A stretch of DNA of 64,000 bases, taken from positions 1-64,000 of the forward strand of contig CALXCO010000011.1 in assembly GCA_944386805.1 (NCBI GenBank), in the 5' to 3' direction. Each line of letters begins with the position of its first letter. Within the stretch, counting starts at the first letter, position 1. Source of the DNA: an uncultured Clostridia bacterium. GTDB lineage: Bacteria; Bacillota; Clostridia; Oscillospirales; Ruminococcaceae. The position numbers were made by a program, and so were the translations under genes. The notes below the pieces were generated by a model. It worked only from the letters and a program-made list of their open reading frames with translations, had not been told where the DNA came from and made no database searches. Below are positions 24,636 to 34,381 of this stretch, one piece after another.

Positions 24636-25976
24636 ATGAAACAAACGATGGTCCCGATGTCAGAAGGACCGATTGCAAAACGCATGGTTAGTTTTGCACT
24701 GCCGATTTTTCTGGGCAACCTGTTTCAGCAGATGTACAATACGGCTGACTCACTGATTGTCGGAAATTTTCTGGGTAGCAACGCTCTGGCGGCTGTCAGT
24801 TCTTCCGGCAGCCTGATTTTTATGCTGATCGGCTTTCTGAACGGGATTGCATTGGGCGCAGGTGTCGTCATTGCGCGTTTTTTTGGTGCGCAGGATAACC
24901 GCAACCTGCGGATTGCCGTTCATACGACAGCAGCCTTTGGTTTGGCTGCCAGCGTTCTTTTGACGGTGGCAGGTGTTCTGGCGACGCCGGTTTTGTTGCA
25001 GTGGATGGGGACGCCGGAGGTCGTTATGGCGGATTCGGTGACCTATTTACAGATCTATTTTGCCGGTTCGCTGGGGTCGGTCATGTACAATATCTTTGTC
25101 GGTATCCTTCAGGCGGTCGGCGACAGCAGACATCCACTGTATTATCTGATTGTATCGTCGGTTGTCAACGTAGTGCTGGACATCCTGTTTATCGACGGGA
25201 TGGGGATGGGGGTTGAAGGTGCCGCCATCGCGACCATCATTTCCCAGCTGATCAGTGCGATACTCTGTCTGATTCAGTTAATGCGTACCCAGGATACATA
25301 CCGCCTGTATATCCGTGAAATCCGTTTTAATCCGGCAATGCTCAAGCGGATTATTCAGTATGGCTTGCCGTCCGGTATGCAGAATTCGATTATTGCATTT
25401 GCCAACGTCGTCGTACAGGCCAATATCAACGCTTTCGGTGAGATTGCGATGGCCGGTGTCGGTGCCTATTCCAAAATTGAAGGGTTCGGGTTCCTTCCGA
25501 TCACCAGTTTTACAATGGCGCTGACTACCTTTGTTGGGCAGAATCTCGGCGCCAGACAGTATGAGCGCGCCAAAAAAGGCGCGCGTTTCGGCATCCTGAT
25601 GACACTGGGCATTGCCGAACTGATTGGGGTTGCGGTATTTGTGTTTGCACCGCAGCTAATTGCGGCTTTTGACTCCAATCCGGAGGTTATTCGTATCGGC
25701 ATTGACAAGGCCAGAACTTCTGCTCTGTTTTATTTTGTACTTGCCTATTCCCATTTGGTTGCAGCTGTTTTGCGCGGCGCCGGGAAAGCAGTCGTTCCGA
25801 TGGTCGTCATGCTGGTATTCTGGTGTATTATCCGGGTTGCCTTCCTGATGGTGGCGGCTCCGCTGACACAGAATATTATGACGGTATACTGCGTCTATCC
25901 GATGACCTGGGTGATGAGCAGTATCGCGTTCCTGATCTACTACAAGAAAGCCGACTGGCTGCATGCCAACGGCTAA
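24636..25976 (+). CDS. MATE-family efflux transporter
   Basis: A 446-residue, 12-helix MATE antiporter of the DinF/NorM type (IAKRMVSFALPIFLGNLFQQMYNTADSLIVGNFLG; internal repeat in the second half with GVGAYSKIEGF). It exports drugs or metabolites driven by sodium or proton gradients. ATG 24636 follows a G-rich site (GGGGGTG). Divergence from an HxlR regulator suggests substrate-inducible expression. Confidence 0.93.
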   Translation: MKQTMVPMSEGPIAKRMVSFALPIFLGNLFQQMYNTADSLIVGNFLGSNALAAVSSSGSLIFMLIGFLNGIALGAGVVIARFFGAQDNRNLRIAVHTTAAFGLAASVLLTVAGVLATPVLLQWMGTPEVVMADSVTYLQIYFAGSLGSVMYNIFVGILQAVGDSRHPLYYLIVSSVVNVVLDILFIDGMGMGVEGAAIATIISQLISAILCLIQLMRTQDTYRLYIREIRFNPAMLKRIIQYGLPSGMQNSIIAFANVVVQANINAFGEIAMAGVGAYSKIEGFGFLPITSFTMALTTFVGQNLGARQYERAKKGARFGILMTLGIAELIGVAVFVFAPQLIAAFDSNPEVIRIGIDKARTSALFYFVLAYSHLVAAVLRGAGKAVVPMVVMLVFWCIIRVAFLMVAAPLTQNIMTVYCVYPMTWVMSSIAFLIYYKKADWLHANG

Positions 25977-26005
25977 CGATCTAACCGCTTTTCGGTAAAC
26001 AAACA

Positions 26006-26040
26006 AAAACGCTCCGTATCCAGTCACGGAGCGTTTTTGT
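26006..26040. terminator. Bidirectional terminator after the MATE gene
   Basis: AAAACGCTCCG pairs with CGGAGCGTTTT around a short loop; A- and T-runs on both sides serve the converging genes. Confidence 0.88.
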
Positions 26041-26058
26041 TTTACAGGACAATTGCTG

Positions 26059-26601
26059 TTATTTTAAGAGAAATTTTGCCCATTCGCCGGTATACACCGG
26101 CTCTTTTTGCTGCCATTCTGTCAGCTTTTCAAGATATTGGCAACAGCGTTTTTCTACCGCGGTCCGGCAGTTTTCTATTCCTGTCCGCCGTACAATGGCG
26201 GTCAGCTCATAAATCGGAAATCCGAGCGCATGACCTGCCGTATGTACCGTTCCACACGCCTGACCAATCGCATGACAGAGTGCGCTATCTGCGGGAGAGG
26301 ACAGTTCCTTTGCCATTCCATGACAGCGGAGAATCTCTTTTTTGGCAAGCGGCATTTTGACCTTTCCGGCTGCCCACAGGCGGGTAGCGGCCAGTGCGTC
26401 GGCTGGACGGCTATCTTCGGGATAATTTGCCTGTAACGTATGAACCGCTTCTTCAGCCAGGTCGAGCGCCCACAGGACAATGGTGCGGTGGTTTTGCTGC
26501 GCAAGCAGAGAATTCAGCGGGTCAAAGAGAGGACAGTCTTTTGAAAAGAGAATCTGATTTTTATTCCTGTTTTTTTGCTGAACTTCATCCAGCCATTCCA
26601 T
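26059..26601 (-). CDS. Putative immunity-like protein (Imm-5-like)
   Basis: A 180-residue, mostly helical soluble protein (MEWLDEVQQKNRNKNQILFS, NHRTIVLWALDLAEEAV, CHAIGQACGTVHTAGHALG). The pattern resembles a family annotated as putative immunity proteins in Firmicutes. ATG 26601 is chosen for its GGAGG 8 nt upstream; a longer frame lacks such a site. No toxin is nearby, so any immunity role is unproven. Confidence 0.6.
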   Translation of the reverse strand: MEWLDEVQQKNRNKNQILFSKDCPLFDPLNSLLAQQNHRTIVLWALDLAEEAVHTLQANYPEDSRPADALAATRLWAAGKVKMPLAKKEILRCHGMAKELSSPADSALCHAIGQACGTVHTAGHALGFPIYELTAIVRRTGIENCRTAVEKRCCQYLEKLTEWQQKEPVYTGEWAKFLLK

Positions 26602-26646
26602 CTGAATCGCCTCCGATTTGAGTATATAATCTGCATTTGGCAAAGG

Positions 26647-28218
26647 TTATGAACGCAGCCGAAAGGTTTTCGGTGCAAACTTATAAACAAGGATGCTGGC
26701 GACAATCGAATACAATACGCAAAATCCGATGCAGACAAGCCCAAACACCAAAAGCGGCATCTTCACCTGCATCATAATAAAGCAGATAAAATAAGTGCCG
26801 GATAAGACCAGCTGATAGGTTCCGCTTTTCATTTCGGTCGCAGCGTTGTAGGGCTGCAGCAGATAATAGACAGTCAGGTAATGAATCGAGAAAAACATGC
26901 TCATGCAGAGGATAGAAATAAACAGCACCGCATAGTCAAGCGCGTTTTTGGTTCCGCCGGAAGCGTACAGAATCAGCGCCAGTCCGGCACCGATTACGAT
27001 GGCTGGCACAGCATTGATTTTCATAATTTCCCGCAGGCGTATCTGGAACAGCTTGAGCACATATCCCGGCTGCTTATAGAAGGAGTAGGTCAGCAGGCTG
27101 TGGTCGCAGTTCATAAACAGTGCCCGTGTAAAGCCGGTTCCCCGGTTGATCAGATACATGACGAATACAAAATAGGGCAGCCAGTTGAGAATCATCTTAT
27201 TGACCGACGCTTTCATCTCCGGTTCAACATACATTGCCAGCAGAACACCGCAGATGATAAAACAGCAGATGGCAGTCAGTCTCTTGGTGGACTTCCAGAG
27301 GATTTTCTGGTGACGCTTGATAAACAGCTCATTCAGGTATTCAAAGCCTTTGCGTTTGCTGGTGATCGAGCTGTCAGCGGAGATCATCTTTTCATTGGAT
27401 TTTTTGACCGCCAGTTTTGCAGCGTCCATCTGGTTCATCATTTGGGCGAGCAATCGCTGATTGATTTCACGATAGTACCGAAAGCGGATAATTTTCCGGA
27501 CGGCAAAGGCGCCGATTGGGATAAAAACCATCAGTACAATCATCGACACAATATTCGGCAGTAGGATATCCACAGCGGGCAGTCCGTAAGCAAGCGCCAG
27601 GAGAACACCGGTTACCAGCCAGAGATATTTTTGGATTTTGTTTTCATTGTAGATGTTGCCGCTTTTTTCGTAATCCCATAGTGAGTAGGCGGCATAAGTC
27701 ATCTTCATTCCGGCTACCGTAAACGGAAAGATCAGGCAGAACCAGAGCGGGATATCCCGCAGTGTTCCAAATATGATGGAAAAGGGGAGAAACCCAACAA
27801 TCACTTTTATAATGGAATAACCGTAATTGACCAGTGTGTACTCCCGCGCGTTCATCCGCATCAGAATCATTGCATAGTATTTGTCGCGGGTGGGATTAAA
27901 AAGGCCGGTGTTCATAAATGCACCGATCACCGTTAAAAACAGCAGAATATGCAGATAAACCTGTCTGTCCGGCAGATGTTCATACAGCACCCCGACACCG
28001 CAGACCAGTGTGATAAAATAAAGGAATTTCCCCAGAAAAACCGTGATGACTTCCCATACAATCGACAGCAGGTTGGCCAGTATTTTCAGTCCGCGGATTT
28101 TATACAGTGTATCGGGCAGCAGCCTTTTGATTAGTGGAATCTGTTTGAGGGAATAGAGGATGCTGTTGACCCGGTAGGTGTTTTTGAGTGCAAAGGAAAG
28201 GCGTAACGTTTTATACAT
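26647..28218 (-). CDS. ABC transporter permease
   Basis: A 523-residue integral membrane protein with about 12 hydrophobic segments and a central cytoplasmic loop (about 230-285, KKSNEKMISADSSITSKRKG). It pairs with the ATP-binding subunit upstream, overlapping it by 8 nt. GGGAGG precedes the start. The XRE-membrane protein-ATPase-permease order suggests export or resistance to a peptide or cell-envelope agent, by inference. Confidence 0.82.
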   Translation of the reverse strand: MYKTLRLSFALKNTYRVNSILYSLKQIPLIKRLLPDTLYKIRGLKILANLLSIVWEVITVFLGKFLYFITLVCGVGVLYEHLPDRQVYLHILLFLTVIGAFMNTGLFNPTRDKYYAMILMRMNAREYTLVNYGYSIIKVIVGFLPFSIIFGTLRDIPLWFCLIFPFTVAGMKMTYAAYSLWDYEKSGNIYNENKIQKYLWLVTGVLLALAYGLPAVDILLPNIVSMIVLMVFIPIGAFAVRKIIRFRYYREINQRLLAQMMNQMDAAKLAVKKSNEKMISADSSITSKRKGFEYLNELFIKRHQKILWKSTKRLTAICCFIICGVLLAMYVEPEMKASVNKMILNWLPYFVFVMYLINRGTGFTRALFMNCDHSLLTYSFYKQPGYVLKLFQIRLREIMKINAVPAIVIGAGLALILYASGGTKNALDYAVLFISILCMSMFFSIHYLTVYYLLQPYNAATEMKSGTYQLVLSGTYFICFIMMQVKMPLLVFGLVCIGFCVLYSIVASILVYKFAPKTFRLRS

Positions 28219-28918
28219 GGTTTTCCTCCCGCAGCGCCGCAATAATTTTTTCCTTGAATTCCTGATTGTCCAGATTGGATTTTTCCACAACCTCCAGTTC
28301 CCCGTGACTGAGCAGTACAATCTCATCGCACAGGTCCAGCGCCAAATCCATAATATGGGTCGAGAAAATCGTGATTCGGTCGCGCTTAAGCGAACGCAGC
28401 AGCTGTTTCATTTCCTCTGCGACCACAACGTCGAGGGATGTCAGCGGTTCATCCAGCAGCAGAATATTGGGCTGGGCAATGATGTTGACGAGCATCTGCA
28501 TTTTGTTTTTCATTCCGTGGGAGTAGTCTTTGAGCAGTTTGTCCCGGTCTTCAGGTGCAATGCTCACTTCGTCAAAATAGGCGTCAATACTTTTGGGGTT
28601 CTGGACAGAGCCTTCGTTGATATCCAGAAAGAACTTTAAAAATTCACGTCCTGTCAGGAATTCAGGCACGGATGGGGTGGACAGGACATAACCGATGTCC
28701 TCGGCTTTGACTTCCCGCCGGACGCCGTTCTCTTCCAGATAAAAACTGCCGCCGTCCGCCTTGATATCCCGGTTGAGGCAGTTGAACAGGGTCGTTTTTC
28801 CGGCACCGTTGCGTCCCAGAAGGCCATAGATTTTTCCCTCTTCAAAAGTAAAGTTGATATCCCGCAGGACTTCCTTTTTCTCGAAATGTTTTGACAAGTG
28901 CTCGATTGTAAACGTCAT
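28211..28918 (-). CDS. ABC transporter ATP-binding protein
   Basis: A 235-residue ATPase with Walker A GRNGAGKTT, Walker B ILLLDEP followed by a D-loop SLD, and an H-loop STH. The signature motif is altered to YSHGMKNK from the usual LSGGQ. It energises the downstream permease. AGGAG precedes the ATG. Confidence 0.92.
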   Translation of the reverse strand: MTFTIEHLSKHFEKKEVLRDINFTFEEGKIYGLLGRNGAGKTTLFNCLNRDIKADGGSFYLEENGVRREVKAEDIGYVLSTPSVPEFLTGREFLKFFLDINEGSVQNPKSIDAYFDEVSIAPEDRDKLLKDYSHGMKNKMQMLVNIIAQPNILLLDEPLTSLDVVVAEEMKQLLRSLKRDRITIFSTHIMDLALDLCDEIVLLSHGELEVVEKSNLDNQEFKEKIIAALREENHV

Positions 28919-28930
28919 ATTGATCCTCCG

Positions 28931-29347
28931 TTACATTTTCCGCTGATAGTATTCGATCAGTATAAACTCCAGACAGCTTTTCGCCAGAAAAATGCCGACC
29001 GCTGTCAGTGTAATCCATAACGGTCCGTTTATGATGATGCAAATCCATGCGACGGCAATCAGCAGCCACTGCATCACCAGTCCGGACATAGCCTGTGCCC
29101 GGTATCGGATAGCGAGATTCCGTTCGTCTTTGGCCTCAATCTCATTCTGTTTCATCATTTTGGGCTGACTTTCTTCCCAGCGTCCAAAGGCAAACAGCGC
29201 CGCGCCCATTCCAAATGCGCCGCTGCCAAGTCCGGTCAGAACTGCCCGGCACATTTTGGAAATGTTGTCTCCCACCAGTAGGGATATCACCATCACAATA
29301 ATGCCGGCAATGGCGCAGATCAGATAGACTTTGGTTTTTGTTCTCAC
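28931..29347 (-). CDS. Four-helix membrane protein in the XRE-ABC operon
   Basis: A 138-residue protein with about four membrane helices and a cytoplasmic DERNLAIRYRAQA segment, a motif common to small membrane proteins encoded beside XRE regulators in Firmicutes. It starts at GTG 29347, overlapping the regulator stop by 4 nt. I infer a sensor or accessory subunit. Confidence 0.7.
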   Translation of the reverse strand: MRTKTKVYLICAIAGIIVMVISLLVGDNISKMCRAVLTGLGSGAFGMGAALFAFGRWEESQPKMMKQNEIEAKDERNLAIRYRAQAMSGLVMQWLLIAVAWICIIINGPLWITLTAVGIFLAKSCLEFILIEYYQRKM

Positions 29348-29547
29348 TGCTCTCCCTCCTCGTAGATAAAGATATCCTCGATTTTCATATCAAAGTACCG
29401 GGCAATTTTAAATGCCAGGATAATCGACGGGTTATATCGCCCGTTTTCCAGTGAACCGATGGTTTGACGGGAGACTTCCAGTGTGCGAGCCAGCTCATCC
29501 TGCCGGATACCACGGCTTTTCCGAATTTCTTCCAATCGATTTTTCAT
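29344..29547 (-). CDS. Small XRE-family regulator
   Basis: A 67-residue protein that is essentially one helix-turn-helix domain (RLEEIRKSRGIRQDELARTLEVSRQTIGSLENGRYNP). The start at 29547 follows AAGGGG; upstream residues do not fit. It heads the operon and its promoter contains a palindrome, so autoregulation is likely. Confidence 0.88.
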   Translation of the reverse strand: MKNRLEEIRKSRGIRQDELARTLEVSRQTIGSLENGRYNPSIILAFKIARYFDMKIEDIFIYEEGEQ

Positions 29548-29568
29548 AGCAAGACCCCTTACGAAAAA

Positions 29569-29630
29569 GGAAAGTTTACTTTCCATTTCCATTATATCTG
29601 CTCTACTGCAAAATGTCAAGCATACTTTCC
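29569..29630 (-). promoter_or_regulatory. Promoter and operator of the XRE-ABC operon
   Basis: On the minus strand TTGACA (29619-29614) and TATAAT (29596-29591) are 17 apart. The perfect palindrome GGAAAGT-TT-ACTTTCC (29569-29584) covers the expected start site, and a half-site ACTTTCC lies upstream at 29624-29630. Confidence 0.8.
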
Positions 29631-29645
29631 ATTTTATAAAATAAA

Positions 29646-29683
29646 AAAGCCTTTCCGTCCCAATGCAACGACGGAAAGGCTTT
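29646..29683. terminator. Terminator downstream of the sodium-dependent transporter operon region
   Basis: AAAGCCTTTCCGTC and GACGGAAAGGCTTT form a 14-bp stem with a ten-base loop, preceded by a run of A (T on the minus strand). Confidence 0.75.
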
Positions 29684-29706
29684 CAGCTGACAGAAGAACG
29701 AATCGG

Positions 29707-31203
29707 TTAATGTTCTTTAACCGGGAGGGATTGCTGCTGTTTAGAGGGAATACGGAAAGCGACAAAAAGAATCGCTGCGACCAGCAGAATTGCAAAAATC
29801 ATCCAGCCAACCAGCAGAGCGGTACCTTTCGGTGAGAAGTAATCGTAATATCCTTTGAAGTAAACGACGAGGATAATGGCCGGCAGACCCCAGGACATAT
29901 ACATACGAAACGCTTCGGGAAGCTTTTTGATGTTGGAACCTGCGTTTGCTTCCTTATAGAAGTTATCCCATCCCCAGCCGTTTTTGCGGGTGCAGAAGAG
30001 GACGAAGACCAGACTGCCCAGCGGCAGCAGGTTGTTGGTGACCAGGAAGTCTTCCAGATCGAGGATACCGGTACCGGCACCCAGCGGCTGGATCGCGGAA
30101 AGCAGGTTGAAGCCGAGAATGGCCGGAATCGAAAGTACGACAATCAGTACCAGATTGAGGACGGCCGCTTTTTTGCGGCTCCATCCAAACGCATCGATGT
30201 AATAGGAAAGGAGGTTCTCAAATACCGCAATAACAGTCGAAAGAGCGGCAAAGAACATAAAGATAAAGAACAGCGTTCCCCAGATCTGTCCGCCAGCCAT
30301 CTGATTAAAGATGTTGGGCAGCGTAATGAACAGCAGTGAAAAACCGCTGGTCGGTTCAATGCCATAGGCAAAGCAGGCAGGAAGGGTAATCAATCCGGCC
30401 ATCAGTGCAACAAAGGTATCCAACAGCACGATATTTTTTCCTTCATTGAACAGGCCGTGCTCCCGATTCAGATAGCTGCCGAAGATTTCCATCGCGCCGA
30501 TGCCGATTGAAAGGGTGAAAAAGGCCTGGGACATGGCGGCATAGATGACGTTGCCCAGTCCATACGACATTGCCAGCTCAAAGTCGGGAATCAGGTAAAA
30601 CCGGACGCCTTCCCCTGCGCCGTCCAGCATCAGCGAATTCACTGCCAGAATGACAATCAGCAGCAACAGACAGGTCATCATAATTTTGGTAATCCGTTCA
30701 ATACCTTTTTGCAGCCCAATTGAACAGACAGCAAACGAAATCAGAACCGTCACGACCATCCACAGAGCCATTGTTCCGGGAGAGGCCGTCATGTCAGAAA
30801 ACGTCTGCGACACGCCGGTAGTATCCAGCCCGGTTATGCCGCCGGTAGCGGTTTTCCAGGCATAGTACAGCATCCAGCCGGTAATCGTGGTATAAGACAT
30901 CAGCAGCAGGTAACAGCCCAAAATACTGATCCATTTCAGCCGGTGCCATTTGCTGCCTTGTGGCTGAAGCTTTTCAAATGCGCCGGCCATACTGCACTGT
31001 GCAGCCCGGCCGATGGTGAACTCACAGACCAGCACCGGCAGTCCCAGAATTGCCAGAAATACCAGATAAATCAGTATGAAGGCGGCACCTCCATACTGAC
31101 CGCAGATATACGGGAACTTGTAGACGTTCCCAAGACCGATTGCGCATCCGGCCGAGACCAGGATAAATCCCAGCCGCGAGCCGAATTTTTCCCGCTTTTT
31201 CAT
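29707..31203 (-). CDS. Sodium-dependent transporter, NSS/SNF family
   Basis: A 498-residue transporter with about 12 helices. The first helix has the family signature SRLGFILVSAGCAIGLGNVYKFPYICG. It imports an amino acid or amine with sodium; the substrate is not predictable here. It is a single-gene unit. Confidence 0.92.
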   Translation of the reverse strand: MKKREKFGSRLGFILVSAGCAIGLGNVYKFPYICGQYGGAAFILIYLVFLAILGLPVLVCEFTIGRAAQCSMAGAFEKLQPQGSKWHRLKWISILGCYLLLMSYTTITGWMLYYAWKTATGGITGLDTTGVSQTFSDMTASPGTMALWMVVTVLISFAVCSIGLQKGIERITKIMMTCLLLLIVILAVNSLMLDGAGEGVRFYLIPDFELAMSYGLGNVIYAAMSQAFFTLSIGIGAMEIFGSYLNREHGLFNEGKNIVLLDTFVALMAGLITLPACFAYGIEPTSGFSLLFITLPNIFNQMAGGQIWGTLFFIFMFFAALSTVIAVFENLLSYYIDAFGWSRKKAAVLNLVLIVVLSIPAILGFNLLSAIQPLGAGTGILDLEDFLVTNNLLPLGSLVFVLFCTRKNGWGWDNFYKEANAGSNIKKLPEAFRMYMSWGLPAIILVVYFKGYYDYFSPKGTALLVGWMIFAILLVAAILFVAFRIPSKQQQSLPVKEH

Positions 31204-31290
31204 GATAAACTCCCTTTCTGTTTCCAGTCATTGTTTGGCTCTTTAAAATCATATCCCTTTAAAAGCCAAAAGGAAACAATGTGAAATAAA

Positions 31291-31320
31291 TGCCTGTCAG
31301 ACAGCGCAATCAGACAGGCA
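31291..31320 (-). terminator. Probable terminator of the degV-like gene
   Basis: TGCCTGTC (31291-31298) pairs with GACAGGCA (31313-31320); on the minus strand a T-rich stretch follows. It lies about 80 bases after the DegV stop. Confidence 0.55.
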
Positions 31321-31400
31321 TAACATAAACATATTATAATTCCAAAATGTCCTCAAGTCCAGACCAAAACTATACAAAAGTCATTTTAGAATTTGTACAG

Positions 31401-32306
31401 TTATTTTTCGTCGAGATATTGGATTGCCGCGCCCAGTACACCTGAACCGGTATAGATACTCAGCGTCGCGCCAATATGGGCTTTAAAGTAATTTTCATAT
31501 CCCGGAAAAGCTTTTGCGAGTTTTTTCTCCAGTTCCTTTCCTTCTTCAGGAGCGCCGCCGTTTGCAACCATCAGGTTGAAACGCCGTCCCGGCTGATATA
31601 GATTCTGGACCAATTCGATCAGCCGCTGCTGGACCATCTTCCGTCCACGTACTTTCGCGACAGAGGTCAGTTCGCCGTCTTCTGCAAAAGCAAGAATCGG
31701 CTTGATTTGCAGCACACTGCCGGCCATTGCCGTGATCTGGCCGATTCGGCCGCCTTTGCGCAGAAATTCCAGCGTGTCCACTGAGAAAAAGACGGTGGTC
31801 CCTTTAATCAGCTTTTCTGCTTCCCGGCAGCAGTCTTCGAACCCCATTCCATCGGCGATATACTGGCTCAGCTGCAATGCAATCGCACCGGTTCCAATGC
31901 TGGAAGTGAGGGTGTCATAAGCCGCCAGTGTCAGCCCATGTTCAGCTGCCGGTTCAACAGCCTGCCGGACAAGGTTATATGTCCCTGACAGACCGCTGGA
32001 CATCATCAGTGCAATTGCCTGGGTATATCCATCTTCCAGCACCTGTTTTAACAGCTGTTCAAGGTCGCTGCCGAGCGGGAGGCTGGAACCGGGCATTTCC
32101 TTTTTCTGAATCCGGTAGACATCCGCGGGATGGATGTCCACACTGTCACGAAAGACGCCTTCCGAACAGCGAATCTGCAACGGAAGAATATAAATCCCGT
32201 ACTGTTTGACGAGGTCAGGCGGGATATCGGCACAGGAATCGGTGATGACTGCGATATTGCGCCGCATCAGATCTTTCCTGCTGGGAGAACCGGTTGTACG
32301 TTTCAT
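31401..32306 (-). CDS. DegV-family fatty-acid-binding protein
   Basis: A 301-residue protein of the DegV (EDD) family (IAVITDSCADIPPDLVKQYGI, MMSSGLSGTYN, VDTLEFLRKGGRIG). Members bind a fatty acid; the FakB group presents it to kinase FakA. No fakA is adjacent. The start at 32306 has AAGGAG upstream; a start 13 codons later (MRRNIAVITDS) would give the more usual N-terminus. Confidence 0.9.
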   Translation of the reverse strand: MKRTTGSPSRKDLMRRNIAVITDSCADIPPDLVKQYGIYILPLQIRCSEGVFRDSVDIHPADVYRIQKKEMPGSSLPLGSDLEQLLKQVLEDGYTQAIALMMSSGLSGTYNLVRQAVEPAAEHGLTLAAYDTLTSSIGTGAIALQLSQYIADGMGFEDCCREAEKLIKGTTVFFSVDTLEFLRKGGRIGQITAMAGSVLQIKPILAFAEDGELTSVAKVRGRKMVQQRLIELVQNLYQPGRRFNLMVANGGAPEEGKELEKKLAKAFPGYENYFKAHIGATLSIYTGSGVLGAAIQYLDEK

Positions 32307-32405
32307 AACGGAAAACTCCTTTCCGGTATCAAATTAAACGAATATTTTACTCAATTTTAACATATTCATTCAACCGGCGCAAGGGCTTTTCCGTATTTTC
32401 ATCTA

Positions 32406-34133
32406 TTATTCGCGGAACTGATACCGATACAGGCCAGCATAAATGCCATTTTTCGCGAGCAGTTCGGCATGGGTACCACGTTCCTGAACGCCCTTTTCTG
32501 TCAGGACAATGATTTCATCGGCATTTTTGATGGTGGACAGCCGGTGGGCGACAATCAGAGAAGTGCGTCCCTTGGCCAGTTTTTCCAGCGCCGACTGAAT
32601 CAGCATCTCTGTGGCGTTATCCAGTGCAGAGGTCGCTTCGTCCAGAATCAGAATCGACGGGTTTTTCAGGAAGACACGGGCAATCGAAATACGCTGTTTC
32701 TGTCCGCCGGAGAGCTTGACGCCCCGTTCGCCGATATAGGTGTCATAACCTTCCGGCATCGTCATGATATAATCATGGATGTTGGCCTTTTTGGCGGCAT
32801 CGATGATCTGTTCTTCGGTCGCGTCGAGGTTGCCGTAAGCGATGTTGTCCCGGATGGTACCGGTAAAGAGGAAGACATCCTGTGCAACCATACCGATATT
32901 TTTCCGCAGTGAGAGCCGCTGCAAATCACGGATGTCCTGTCCGTCAATCTTGATGGAGCCTTCGTCGATTTCGTAGAACCGTGGAATCAGATGACAGAGG
33001 GTCGTCTTGCCCGAACCTGACGGTCCGACCAGTGCGACAGTCTTACCAGGGTCGATGTGCATCGTCAGATGGTCGATAACGGTATGGCTGCTGTGGTCAT
33101 CGGAAGATGTATAGGAAAAGCTGACGTTTTCAAAGTCGATGGTACCTTTGACATCTTTGAGTTCTTTGGCATCCGGTTTTTCCTCTTCGACCGGTTCATT
33201 GATAATTTCCTGGACCCGTTTGAAACCGGTCATACCGTTTTGCAGCTGCTCAAAGATATTGACCAGTTTCTTGATCGGGTTGAGGAACATATTGATATAC
33301 AGAATATAGGCCGCAAATTCGCCGACGTTGATTTTATCATAGAAAAAGAACAGCCCGCCAAAAAACAGTACCATCAAATACAGCAGGTCGGTGAACATTC
33401 CCATTCCGGAGAAAAACTGACCCATGACCTTGTAGCTGGCGTCCCGCGCCTGGATATAGCGGTTATTGTTTTCGTCGAACTTTTCCATCTCGTGTCCGGC
33501 CGAGACATAGCTGCGGGAGATGCGGATACCGGCAATCGAGTTTTCAATCGTCGCGTTGACCTCGGCGATTTCCTGACGGCTTCTGAGGGAGGTACGGCTC
33601 ATGTTCTTTCTGAGCAGTACGGCAAACAATACAATCAGCGGTACCATGGCAAACAGAATCAGTGTCAGCAGGACATCAATCTGCACCATCATAATAAATG
33701 CGCCGATCAGCGAGATAATCGACAAAAACAGGTCTTCAGGTCCATGATGGGACAGTTCGGCAATCTCAAAGGTATCGTTGACGATACGGGAAAGGATTGC
33801 ACCGGTTTTGTTTTCGTCGAAGTATTTAAACGGCAGTTTTTGCAGCCGTCCAAAAGCCTCTTTTCGCATGTCCGACTGGATACCGACACCGACCATATGT
33901 CCCTGATACTGCATAAAATAGCTGAGCAGCATTTTGATGATGTAGATCAGCAGCAGCGCTCCTGACGAGATCAGCAGCAATTGCAGATTTTTGTTGGGAA
34001 CATAGTCATTGATGATGTTCTGGGCAATCCGCGGGTAGAACAGGTCTGCACAGGCGACGATAAACGCCGCAATCATGTCCAGAATGAACAGCTTCATGTG
34101 CGGCTTATAGTACCGCGCAAAACGTTTTAGCAT
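32406..34133 (-). CDS. MsbA/LmrA-type ABC exporter (fused permease and ATPase)
   Basis: A 575-residue half-transporter: six helices (about 1-310), then a nucleotide-binding domain with Walker A GPSGSGKTT, signature LSGGQKQR, Walker B ILILDEATSALD and H-loop AHRLST. It probably acts as a homodimer exporting lipids or drugs. GAGGAG precedes the ATG. A promoter TTGACA-18-TATACT lies at 34197-34168. Confidence 0.94.
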   Translation of the reverse strand: MLKRFARYYKPHMKLFILDMIAAFIVACADLFYPRIAQNIINDYVPNKNLQLLLISSGALLLIYIIKMLLSYFMQYQGHMVGVGIQSDMRKEAFGRLQKLPFKYFDENKTGAILSRIVNDTFEIAELSHHGPEDLFLSIISLIGAFIMMVQIDVLLTLILFAMVPLIVLFAVLLRKNMSRTSLRSRQEIAEVNATIENSIAGIRISRSYVSAGHEMEKFDENNNRYIQARDASYKVMGQFFSGMGMFTDLLYLMVLFFGGLFFFYDKINVGEFAAYILYINMFLNPIKKLVNIFEQLQNGMTGFKRVQEIINEPVEEEKPDAKELKDVKGTIDFENVSFSYTSSDDHSSHTVIDHLTMHIDPGKTVALVGPSGSGKTTLCHLIPRFYEIDEGSIKIDGQDIRDLQRLSLRKNIGMVAQDVFLFTGTIRDNIAYGNLDATEEQIIDAAKKANIHDYIMTMPEGYDTYIGERGVKLSGGQKQRISIARVFLKNPSILILDEATSALDNATEMLIQSALEKLAKGRTSLIVAHRLSTIKNADEIIVLTEKGVQERGTHAELLAKNGIYAGLYRYQFRE

Positions 34134-34167
34134 CTTACTCTCCTCATCTTTCCTCGTATTTTGTTTT

Positions 34168-34197
34168 AGTATAGGAAGATTATACCATATCTGTCAA
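34168..34197 (-). promoter_or_regulatory. Promoter of the ABC exporter gene
   Basis: On the minus strand TTGACA (34197-34192) and TATACT (34173-34168) are 18 apart; an alternative TATAAT lies at 34184-34179. Confidence 0.6.
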
Positions 34198-34381
34198 GCA
34201 AAGGTAAAGTATTTATACAGCATTCCGAATGCTGTCTACAGATATTTTTCTGCTTAAAAGTGGGTCAGACTTTCCCTGTCATGAATATAAAACCACAGAA
34301 CATGACAGGCAGTTGTCCTGTTTGGTATGGTATACTGTAAACAGAAGAAAAACGCAGTAGACACCCCAAGGAGGAAGCAGC

